This document shows positions 56,870-64,000 of a stretch of DNA of 64,000 bases, in pieces (within the stretch, counting starts at the first letter, position 1; each line of letters starts with the position of its first letter). Source of the stretch: Pseudomonadaceae bacterium (GTDB lineage Bacteria > Pseudomonadota > Gammaproteobacteria > Pseudomonadales > Azotimanducaceae). The notes below the pieces were generated by a model. It had not been told where the DNA came from. It saw only the letters and a program-made list of their open reading frames with translations, and searched no databases. The stretch lies in NCBI GenBank assembly GCA_024743175.1, contig JANSXA010000011.1, forward strand, positions 93,878 through 157,877. Reading direction: 5' to 3'. The translations under genes and the position numbers were made by a program.

Positions 56870-57688
56870 GTGAGTTTACGAGCCATAGTATACTGGGATA
56901 TAGCCAACGTTAGGATAGCCGACATTTCTAAGGCAAATCGCACCGCCCCACAGTTCGAATTGGTTGAACATCAGCCATGGCGGCGTCCACTCGTGTTAGC
57001 CGTGACGGTTGTGATTGGCGTCGGCTGTCTGCTCCTGGGATACATATTCGGTACGAATCAGATCATCACGTACCGAGGTGATGCTGTGCAGTTAAGCAAT
57101 CAGCTCGAAACAGCCAACGAAAAAGTTGTTGAACTGGATGCTCAACTGATAGATGCGCAATTGAATCTGAACGTGCTGCGCGAAGCCAGTAACAGTTTGC
57201 GTGAAGATCTTACCGAGGAGTTGAGTAAATCTGCACGCCTGGAGGAGGAAGTCACCTTTTTCAAAGGCCTGATGTCACCATCCAGCCTGACCAAGGGTCT
57301 TCAGGTGGCTGAACTGGAACTGGTAGCTCTGCCTGCGTCAGGCGAATACAACTATCAGCTGCTGTTAACCCAGGTTGCCTTGCGCCGCAGCTTTATCGCG
57401 GGTGACGTGCGGATGGATGTCATTGGTAGATACGCAGATGACGCCGCAGGAGGCGAAGCAGTGCTATCCCTCACAGAATTGGCATCTTTAGAAGCCTATC
57501 CTATGAAATTCCGGTTTCGCTATTTTCAGGATTTAAAGGGTAACCTGGCTTTGCCTGACAACTTTACGCCGGCACGGATTCTGGTTACTGCAAATCAGGC
57601 AGGCAAAGAACCACTGCAGGTGAGTTTTCCCTGGCCTGACTTGGACAAGGCTGCGCTAGAGAGATCGGAACTGGAAAAGGATGTGTAA
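56870..57688 (+). CDS. Membrane-anchored coiled-coil protein of unknown function (DUF6776-like)
   Basis: The product has up to 272 aa. The start is uncertain: GTG 56870, or a later TTG in FELVEHQPWRR near residue 32. PWRRPLVLAVTVVIGVGCLLLGYIFG is one membrane anchor. Residues 70-125 form a coiled coil (LSNQLETANEKVVELDAQL...). The C-terminal 130 residues are predicted periplasmic beta-rich sequence (YNYQLLLTQVALRR, PARILVTANQ). It resembles proteins annotated DUF6776 from memory. It precedes bactofilin and erpA, an order known from pseudomonads, suggesting a cell-envelope or shape role. Confidence 0.7.
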   Translation: MSLRAIVYWDIANVRIADISKANRTAPQFELVEHQPWRRPLVLAVTVVIGVGCLLLGYIFGTNQIITYRGDAVQLSNQLETANEKVVELDAQLIDAQLNLNVLREASNSLREDLTEELSKSARLEEEVTFFKGLMSPSSLTKGLQVAELELVALPASGEYNYQLLLTQVALRRSFIAGDVRMDVIGRYADDAAGGEAVLSLTELASLEAYPMKFRFRYFQDLKGNLALPDNFTPARILVTANQAGKEPLQVSFPWPDLDKAALERSELEKDV

Positions 57689-57740
57689 CTCAGATCGCAT
57701 CTGGCAGGGAAACGATCCAAGACATTAAAGGACAGGAACA

Positions 57741-58139
57741 ATGGCACGACAGAAATTTGACAAAGGCGTCACTTTGATTGCACCTCACACTGAGGTAGTG
57801 GGTGACATCAATTTCAGTGATCAGCTCTATGTGGCTGGCAAAGTATCCGGAAACGTTGTTGCCAGCAGTGATAAAGCAACCCTGGTGGTCAGCGAGGAAG
57901 GCTGTGTTGCAGGCGAAGTGCGGGTTCCGAACATCATCATCAATGGCCTGATTGAAGGCAACGTTTACGCCAGCAACAAAGTAGAACTGGCACCCCAGGC
58001 CAAAGTTAAAGGCAACCTCTACTACAAACTGATAGAGATGCAGCTCGGTGCGCTTGTGGATGGCCAGTTGGTGCATGAGGAGGCCGCATCTGAGGCTAAT
58101 GTGCACAAGCTCAATGTCGATGCTAACGCTGAAAGCTGA
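57741..58139 (+). CDS. Bactofilin (DUF583) family cytoskeletal protein
   Basis: The product has 132 aa. A right-handed beta-helix core is seen as regular GDI/GKV/GNV/GEV repeats (VVGDINFSDQLYVAGKVSGNV, GCVAGEVRVPNIIINGLIEGNVYA). Bactofilins self-assemble into filaments that organise cell-wall enzymes. An M23 peptidase gene lies nearby, and bactofilin-M23 links are common. SD AGGACAGGAACA precedes the ATG. Confidence 0.92.
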   Translation: MARQKFDKGVTLIAPHTEVVGDINFSDQLYVAGKVSGNVVASSDKATLVVSEEGCVAGEVRVPNIIINGLIEGNVYASNKVELAPQAKVKGNLYYKLIEMQLGALVDGQLVHEEAASEANVHKLNVDANAES

Positions 58140-58224
58140 GCACCGTCCGGTCTGACATTCCCTTGACCGCGTGCAATGGTGGTGTAGCCTATGCCGCAGA
58201 TAGATCAACAGTAAGCAGAGGACC

Positions 58225-58557
58225 GTGGACACAAACATTGCCTTTTCTGACCGTGCAGCGAGCAAGGTCAAAAGCCTGATAGAAGCCGATGGCGACGCAT
58301 CATTGCGCCTCCGGGTGTTCATTACCGGGGGCGGGTGTAACGGCTTTTCTTACGGATTCACTTTTGATGACGATGTTGCAGAGGATGATGCGGTCATCGA
58401 CCGTGGCGGTGTTTCCATGGTGGTTGATGCAATGAGTTATCCCTATCTGGACGGTTCAGAAGTGGATTATGTTGAAGATCTTAACGGTGCACAGTTTGTC
58501 GTCACCAACCCCAATGCGGCCGCCACATGTGGTTGCGGTAATTCGTTCTCAATCTAG
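58225..58557 (+). CDS. erpA: Iron-sulfur cluster insertion protein ErpA
   Basis: ErpA is an A-type carrier that delivers [4Fe-4S] clusters to apoproteins. The product has 110 aa from [22 protein letters not shown] holds the first Cys, and [11 protein letters not shown] the other two. The length and C-terminus match ErpA. A GAGGACC SD lies before the start. It is convergent with anmK, with a 29-base gap. Confidence 0.95.
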   Translation: MDTNIAFSDRAASKVKSLIEADGDASLRLRVFITGGGCNGFSYGFTFDDDVAEDDAVIDRGGVSMVVDAMSYPYLDGSEVDYVEDLNGAQFVVTNPNAAATCGCGNSFSI

Positions 58558-58586
58558 TCCAGGTAAGAACTCGGCAAACTGCCTTT

Positions 58587-59702
58587 TCAGGCTGGATAGA
58601 CAGCACCCAACACGGTGCCATGCCTGGCACCGGTCACAGCAGGTTCGTTGCCGATCAAGCCCTGTAAGCGCTGGTGTGCAAGCCATCCAAACAGTGCCGC
58701 TTCAATATCATCCCCGCCAACGCCACATGCTTCGCTGGATACGACATTGGCGTCGCAGCGCTCAGTAAGGGCCTGCATTAATGCAGCATTGAGGCGGCCA
58801 CCCCCGCACACCACCAGCGCCTGAGTATCCGGCGCCCAGCGCGCAACCGCATCTGCGGTGCATGCGGCGGTGAATGCCACCAGTGTTGCCTGAATGTCTG
58901 CCGGGCCGGCGTTGGTCTGCTCAAGGTGAGGGGTCAACCAGTTCAGGTTGAAATATTCCCGCCCGGTACTTTTCGGCGGTGGCAAAGCCAGATAGGTGTC
59001 AGTTAACAGCGCACGCAACAAATGTTGATCAACGTTGCCTGTTTTTGACCAGCGTCCATCCTGGTCGTAGTTATCTCCGGTGTGCAGTGCGCACCAGGCG
59101 TCCATGAGGCCATTACCAGGTCCGGTATCAAAGCCTCTGGGCGTTTCACCTAATATAGATATGTTACTGATACCGCCAATATTCAAGACAACCGTGGGTT
59201 GTTCCGTATTTCCGAACAGGACCTGATGGAAAGGAGGTACCAGAGGAGCACCCTGGCCACCCGCGGCCATATCCCGGCGACGAAAGTCTGCAACAGTTGT
59301 TAAGCCGGTAATTTCGGCAATGTAGTTGGGATCGCCAATCTGGCTGGTGAAACCATAATCGTGCGCCGGCTCGGGCGGACGATGGCGGACCGTCTGACCG
59401 TGAGAGCCAATAGCGGTAATGCTTGAGGGATCAATGTCATGCGCGTCCATGAACTGTACCAGGGCATGGCCAATAAATGCGCCCAGGGCCGCATCGCTTC
59501 GGCCCAGCAGATCAAGGTCGTCTGCACCGGGTTGGCCAAGGGCAAGCAGAGTTTCCTGCAAGGCTGGTGGGAAATCGGTGGTGCCGGCGCTGCCAATAGA
59601 AATTCTGTTGTCAGGATCAATTTCAATCAGGGCGATATCCAAACCATCCACACTGGTGCCGCTGATGCAGCCTAGATAGCGTTGGGTAGTTTGCGCGGTC
59701 AC
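58587..59702 (-). CDS. anmK: Anhydro-N-acetylmuramic acid kinase
   Basis: AnmK recycles cell-wall anhydro-MurNAc to MurNAc-6-phosphate. The product has 371 aa. GCISGTSVDGLDIALIEI (N-terminal ATPase phosphate loop), SHGQTVRHRPP, IGDPNYIAEITGLTTVADF, VLNIGGISNIS and GFDTGPGNGLMDAW are family motifs, and the catalytic Asp in VADFRRRD is present. It overlaps the M23 peptidase by four bases (ATGA-type), a cell-wall pair. Confidence 0.96.
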   Translation of the reverse strand: MTAQTTQRYLGCISGTSVDGLDIALIEIDPDNRISIGSAGTTDFPPALQETLLALGQPGADDLDLLGRSDAALGAFIGHALVQFMDAHDIDPSSITAIGSHGQTVRHRPPEPAHDYGFTSQIGDPNYIAEITGLTTVADFRRRDMAAGGQGAPLVPPFHQVLFGNTEQPTVVLNIGGISNISILGETPRGFDTGPGNGLMDAWCALHTGDNYDQDGRWSKTGNVDQHLLRALLTDTYLALPPPKSTGREYFNLNWLTPHLEQTNAGPADIQATLVAFTAACTADAVARWAPDTQALVVCGGGRLNAALMQALTERCDANVVSSEACGVGGDDIEAALFGWLAHQRLQGLIGNEPAVTGARHGTVLGAVYPA

Positions 59703-61087
59703 CGTGCTAGGGCGAGGGAAACCTGGCTCTTATAATTATCCAGCAGCGCGAGGTACTGTTGCGTATGGGCATGGAAGAAAGGTAATTCGCCCTTGGGTAT
59801 CGGCGCGGCGTTAGGCAGCGAAACCGTGCGGGGGTTCTGGTGTACACCGTTGACCAGGAATTCGTAATGTAGATGCGGGCCCGTAGCCCAGCCGGTGGAT
59901 CCCACATAGCCGATGGTCTGCCCCTGCTTCACGCGCTGACCTGATTTGATACCTCGACCAAAATTTTTCAGGTGCAGATACTTGGTCACAAACTGCTCGC
60001 CATGCTGGATGACAACATAGTTGCCGTTGGCCTGGGTGCGCGAGGCGATTTTCACTTTGCCGTCGCCTGCAGCGAGAATGGGTGTGCCCGCGGGTGCTGC
60101 GTAGTCAATACCCCGATGGGGTCGCGAAGTTTTCCACAGCGGGTGCACCCGGCGCAGGTTGAAATTCGAGCTGATGCGAGAGAACTCCACCGGCGCGCGC
60201 AGGAAGGCTTTGCGCATGCTGTTTCCATTGGGTGCGTAGTAGTTGGGTTGTGCACCTTCTTTGGCGTATTGAATGGCCTGGTAGGGTTCACCTTGATTAA
60301 CAAACTCTGCAGCAAGAATGTTGCCATGGCCGACAAATTCGTCGTCGTGATACAGCTCTTCAAAGACGACGTAAAACGCATCCCCCGGACGAATGTCCAG
60401 GACAAAATCAATATCCCATTGGAAGATTTGCGCCAGTCGCATGGTCAGGGCATCTGTTAAGCCAGCCCTCTGGCTGGCAACGAATAAACTGTGATCGATG
60501 GTGCCATGTTTGTAGGCAAGCACGCGTTCAGGTTCAGCAGTAATCTGTTCTGCATCAAAACCCTCACCATTGCGTTCAAAAGCCAGTGTGTCCAACGGTC
60601 CACTGGAATAGTCCAGGCGCATCAGGCGCTTCTCATCATCGACAAAAAACGTCAGTTCGTGGCCGGGAAATATACTTTTCAGGCGACTGCCGAGTGGTTT
60701 GCTGGTGCTGACCAGATGCACGTCGCGAGCACTCAATCCATTGCGCTTGAAAATAAGTGCGAGGTTGTCGCCGGGTTGAACTTTTGTAGAGATTTCCTGC
60801 CATTGCGGCTGCGGTCGCAACTCTGGCTCCGCGGTCCGTGGCGGTAACATGGCCAGTTCCGCTACAGCAGGTGTGATGGCTTCCGAATCGACAGGTGCAG
60901 ACGCCTGGTTGCTGAGTGCCTTGTCTTCGATCTGTGGCAGATCAAGAAGCACTGACTCAGTTGTGAACCGGTCTTCAGCAGGGTCATCGGTGAATTTTGC
61001 GATGACAAAAGAAGACAAGCCAAAGCTCAAAATCACAACAATAAATAGATGTGCGCGCGGAAATTGCAACGTGGTCATACCGTCCAT
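59699..61087 (-). CDS. M23-family (LytM) peptidoglycan peptidase
   Basis: The start chosen is ATG 61087 (MDGMTTLQFPRAHLF), 462 aa; ATG 61078 is nearly as good, and the open frame runs another 60 codons up. FIVVILSFGLSSFVIAKF is a membrane anchor. A LysM-like/OapA-type region (about 90-160) includes VQPGDNLALIFKRNGLS. The LytM domain (about 300-420) has zinc ligands in RPHRGIDYAAPAGTPI and ATGPHLHYEFLVNG. It is a periplasmic cell-wall endopeptidase, of the type next to anmK-tyrS in Pseudomonas. Confidence 0.92.
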   Translation of the reverse strand: MDGMTTLQFPRAHLFIVVILSFGLSSFVIAKFTDDPAEDRFTTESVLLDLPQIEDKALSNQASAPVDSEAITPAVAELAMLPPRTAEPELRPQPQWQEISTKVQPGDNLALIFKRNGLSARDVHLVSTSKPLGSRLKSIFPGHELTFFVDDEKRLMRLDYSSGPLDTLAFERNGEGFDAEQITAEPERVLAYKHGTIDHSLFVASQRAGLTDALTMRLAQIFQWDIDFVLDIRPGDAFYVVFEELYHDDEFVGHGNILAAEFVNQGEPYQAIQYAKEGAQPNYYAPNGNSMRKAFLRAPVEFSRISSNFNLRRVHPLWKTSRPHRGIDYAAPAGTPILAAGDGKVKIASRTQANGNYVVIQHGEQFVTKYLHLKNFGRGIKSGQRVKQGQTIGYVGSTGWATGPHLHYEFLVNGVHQNPRTVSLPNAAPIPKGELPFFHAHTQQYLALLDNYKSQVSLALAR

Positions 61088-61287
61088 TGTACTGCCGCTC
61101 TGCACTGTGAGAGTAACCAGCAAATACTCTTTAAAAAACCGTAGCTTACGCTCGGAACCTCGTATCGAAGAGGGAGTATACGAATTTGCTCCCCCTGTGC
61201 CAGTAATTTTGTCACAGGTTGACACACTCGTATTTGCGGTCGAAGTGCGTTTTGATATGGTGCGCATCCATTTCAGGGGTCGAAATT
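61088..61287. promoter_or_regulatory. Divergent M23 peptidase/tyrS intergenic region
   Basis: These 200 bases must hold promoters for both genes. A perfect TTGACA at 61219-61224 points toward tyrS, but no -10 box follows at proper spacing. No tRNA-Tyr-type T-box is seen. Confidence 0.35.
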
Positions 61288-62607
61288 ATGTCTGGTGAGC
61301 TCATTGCCGAATTGCAGTGGCGGGGTCTGGTTGCTCAGGTATCAGACCTTGATGGCCTTTGTGAACATCTCGATAGCGGCTCACGCACCTTATATTGTGG
61401 TTTTGACCCTACCGCAGACAGTCTGCACATCGGCTCTTTAGTACCGTTGTTGGCGTTACGCCGTTTCCAGCAGTTTGGTCACACACCCATTCTGTTGCTT
61501 GGTGGGGCCACAGGGTTGATTGGAGACCCGTCGTTTCGTGATGACGAGCGAAACCTTAATGACGAAGAGACGGTTGCCGGCTGGGTTGAAGCGCTGCAGC
61601 GTCAGGTTGCGCCGTTCCTGGACTTTGACGGGAACAACAGTGCCCTTATCGTCAACAACCTGGATTGGACCAAAAGCCTTGATGTGATCTCATTTCTGCG
61701 CGACATAGGCAAACACTTCTCAGTGAATGCCATGATTGCGCGTGAATCTGTTCGATCACGCCTGGATAGAGACGATCAGGGCATCTCTTATACCGAGTTC
61801 AGTTATATGTTGTTGCAAGGTATGGACTACCTCGAACTGGCAAAGCGCTATAACTGTACGTTGCAGATTGGTGGTAGTGATCAGTGGGGTAATATCGTCT
61901 CGGGTCTGGACCTTGTGCGACGCCACCTGGGCGGGGATGTTGATGCCTATGCGTTAACCCTGCCACTGGTGACAAAGGCCGATGGTACAAAGTTTGGCAA
62001 AACCGCCGGCGGTGCAATCTGGCTCGACCCGACAAAAACATCACCTTATACCTTCTATCAGTTCTGGCTGAATGCAGCTGATGCGGATGTCGAAAATTTC
62101 CTCCGTCTCTTTACCTTCCTGACCCAGGAAGAGGTGTCTGCGCTTGTCAGTGAATCGCAGGAGCGGCCGGAACTGCGTAATGCGCAGCGGCGGCTGGCGC
62201 AGGAGGTGACAGAGCTTGTTCATGGTGCAGACGCAGTGGCTTCGGCTCAGCGTATCAGCGAGGCTCTGTTTGGCGGCGCAGTCGAAACGCTGCAGGAGAA
62301 TGACTTGCAGCAGCTGCAACAGGACGGTTTGGCGTCGACGATAGTAGAAGAAGGTACAGGTCTGTTAACAGCGATGGCACAGGCGGGCCTGGTCAAGTCG
62401 ACGGGTGAAGCCAGGAAGCTGGTCGCCGGTGGTGGTGTGAAAATTAACGGCGCTGCCGTCACGGACCCCCGCGAGACGCTGAATTTCGCTGACGCATTGT
62501 ACCAGAAGTACTTTCTACTACGTCGTGGCAAGAAGGTTTATCATCTTCTGGTGAGCGCTCAAAAGGTGTCTGAAAAGACGCTGAAAAAAATAATTAAAAA
62601 GAATTGA
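61288..62607 (+). CDS. tyrS: Tyrosyl-tRNA synthetase
   Basis: ATG 61288 has AGGGGTCGAAATT upstream and gives MSGELIAELQWRGLVAQVSD, 439 aa; the open frame above it is not TyrRS-like. Class I motifs: YCGFDPTADSLHIGSLVPLL (HIGH-like), GGATGLIGDPSFR, the tyrosine site LLQGMDYLELAKRY and QIGGSDQWGNI, and the KMSKS-like KFGKT. The C-terminal S4 domain has VKSTGEARKLVAGGGVKING. The rrn operon follows. Confidence 0.97.
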   Translation: MSGELIAELQWRGLVAQVSDLDGLCEHLDSGSRTLYCGFDPTADSLHIGSLVPLLALRRFQQFGHTPILLLGGATGLIGDPSFRDDERNLNDEETVAGWVEALQRQVAPFLDFDGNNSALIVNNLDWTKSLDVISFLRDIGKHFSVNAMIARESVRSRLDRDDQGISYTEFSYMLLQGMDYLELAKRYNCTLQIGGSDQWGNIVSGLDLVRRHLGGDVDAYALTLPLVTKADGTKFGKTAGGAIWLDPTKTSPYTFYQFWLNAADADVENFLRLFTFLTQEEVSALVSESQERPELRNAQRRLAQEVTELVHGADAVASAQRISEALFGGAVETLQENDLQQLQQDGLASTIVEEGTGLLTAMAQAGLVKSTGEARKLVAGGGVKINGAAVTDPRETLNFADALYQKYFLLRRGKKVYHLLVSAQKVSEKTLKKIIKKN

Positions 62608-62643
62608 GATTAGTGTTGCACGAAGGTTCGCCGTACGTATAAT
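62585..62643 (+). promoter_or_regulatory. rrn promoter P1 with UP element
   Basis: TTGCAC (62616-62621) and a perfect TATAAT (62638-62643) are 16 bases apart, followed by a GC-rich discriminator (ACGCCTCCC), as in ppGpp/DksA-regulated rRNA promoters. An A/T-rich stretch at 62585-62613 (end of tyrS and after) looks like an UP element for RNA polymerase alpha. Confidence 0.88.
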
Positions 62644-62655
62644 ACGCCTCCCTTG

Positions 62656-62702
62656 CTGCTGGGGCCTAAGCCAAGCAGCCGTTCTTTAACAAGAAAATAG
62701 TG
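62656..62702 (+). promoter_or_regulatory. rRNA leader boxB-like hairpin and boxA antitermination site
   Basis: GCTGCT...AGCAGC (about 62656-62689) forms a hairpin. It is followed by GTTCTTTAACAA (62691-62702), close to the boxA consensus TGCTCTTTAACA where NusB-S10 load the antitermination complex with NusA. Confidence 0.7.
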
Positions 62703-62941
62703 AGTACTTAGATGCTGTACTTCACGTTCCCTCTTCATCCAAAAGAGGTGTTGATCCGAAAGGATAGGCAAAAAAACGCGAAGGTCTACCAAGCAGCAGA
62801 CTAGTACAACAAGCCATTCGTGTGGGAACACGTAATTCGTTTAGAGCAAATGATTCTTGACAATCAGAACCCTCGGGTTCGAAAGTCAAAACCAAACTAT
62901 CGTGTCACCTATAGCTTCGGCTATGGACTGATAACGAGATT
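62703..62941 (+). other. 16S rRNA precursor leader
   Basis: The stretch between boxA and mature 16S has no protein gene. It should contain the 5' half of the RNase III processing stem; the 3' half is outside the window, so this cannot be shown. Confidence 0.5.

Positions 62942-64000
<1,059 letters not shown>

Noticed and set aside
57690..58322. 210-codon minus-strand open frame opposite bactofilin and erpA
   Set aside because: Covers two recognisable plus-strand genes and has no own motifs.
61219..61224. Consensus TTGACA before tyrS
   Set aside because: No -10 hexamer at 16-18 bases; cannot be called a promoter.

Overview
The window is a 64 kb stretch of a gammaproteobacterial chromosome. 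The evidence is its core-gene orders: smpB/ratA/rnfH/bamE/recN, hrcA-grpE-dnaK-dnaJ-dapB-carAB-greA, ftsH-folP-glmM, metY-rimP-nusA-infB-rbfA-truB-rpsO-pnp, and dksA-gluQ-cbrB-pcnB. It also has an ANDENYALAA tmRNA tag and a gammaproteobacterial 16S rRNA 5' part. Much of the order (aminotransferase-sfsA near dksA-gluQ-cbrB-pcnB-panC-pgi-acs; bactofilin-erpA-anmK-M23-tyrS-rrn) is what is known from Pseudomonas and related marine groups. Finer taxonomy cannot be settled from the sequence alone. No insertion sequence, prophage, integron or CRISPR array was seen; this is mostly a housekeeping region.

Layout. 1-5333 (+): the end of a sulfatase, an exported peroxiredoxin whose peroxidatic position is an in-frame TGA (probable selenocysteine), a RimK-type glutamate ligase overlapping an AstE-type deacylase, a methyltransferase and a nuclease. 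5363-8591: ssrA (-), a Sel1-repeat protein, a small unknown gene with a lumazine-synthase-like gene, and smpB (-). 8698-12903: a sodium-coupled transporter, ratA-rnfH (+), and convergent bamE and recN (-). 13064-18825: the hrcA-grpE-dnaK-dnaJ-dapB chaperone cluster, with two sigma-32-like promoters and a hairpin between dnaK and dnaJ. 18826-31750: a structured carAB leader, carAB, greA, yhbY (-), rlmE, ftsH, folP, glmM, an MFS carrier, tpiA and secG. 31751-40932: tRNA-Leu(GAG), a repeat-rich spacer, initiator tRNA, the rimP leader and the translation/RNA-decay cluster ending at a bidirectional terminator after pnp.

40952-50303 is a minus-strand block, read in the direction dksA, gluQ, a CbrB-like regulator, pcnB, a deoxynucleoside kinase, a divergent PanC-like protein, pgi, acs. 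Compared with the familiar order, cbrA, folK, panB and panD are not here, and the two genes that would have worked with them (CbrB, PanC) have both lost key residues. 50470-52331 (+) holds an aminotransferase and sfsA. 52314-56715 (-) holds a PfkB kinase, hemL, hemJ and a ClC channel with a puzzling 5' end. 56870-62607 holds a coiled-coil membrane protein, bactofilin, erpA, anmK and an M23 peptidase (both -), and tyrS. The window ends inside a 16S rRNA gene with a clear rrn promoter, UP element and boxA leader.

The most unusual points are the selenocysteine peroxiredoxin with its bSECIS-like hairpin, the CbrB regulator without a GAFTGA loop or its sensor kinase, the PanC paralogue without its active-site Arg, the ClC gene with an in-frame TAA before recognisable coding sequence, and an initiator tRNA with a U1:U72 mismatch. 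Many genes appear to start with TTG or GTG.
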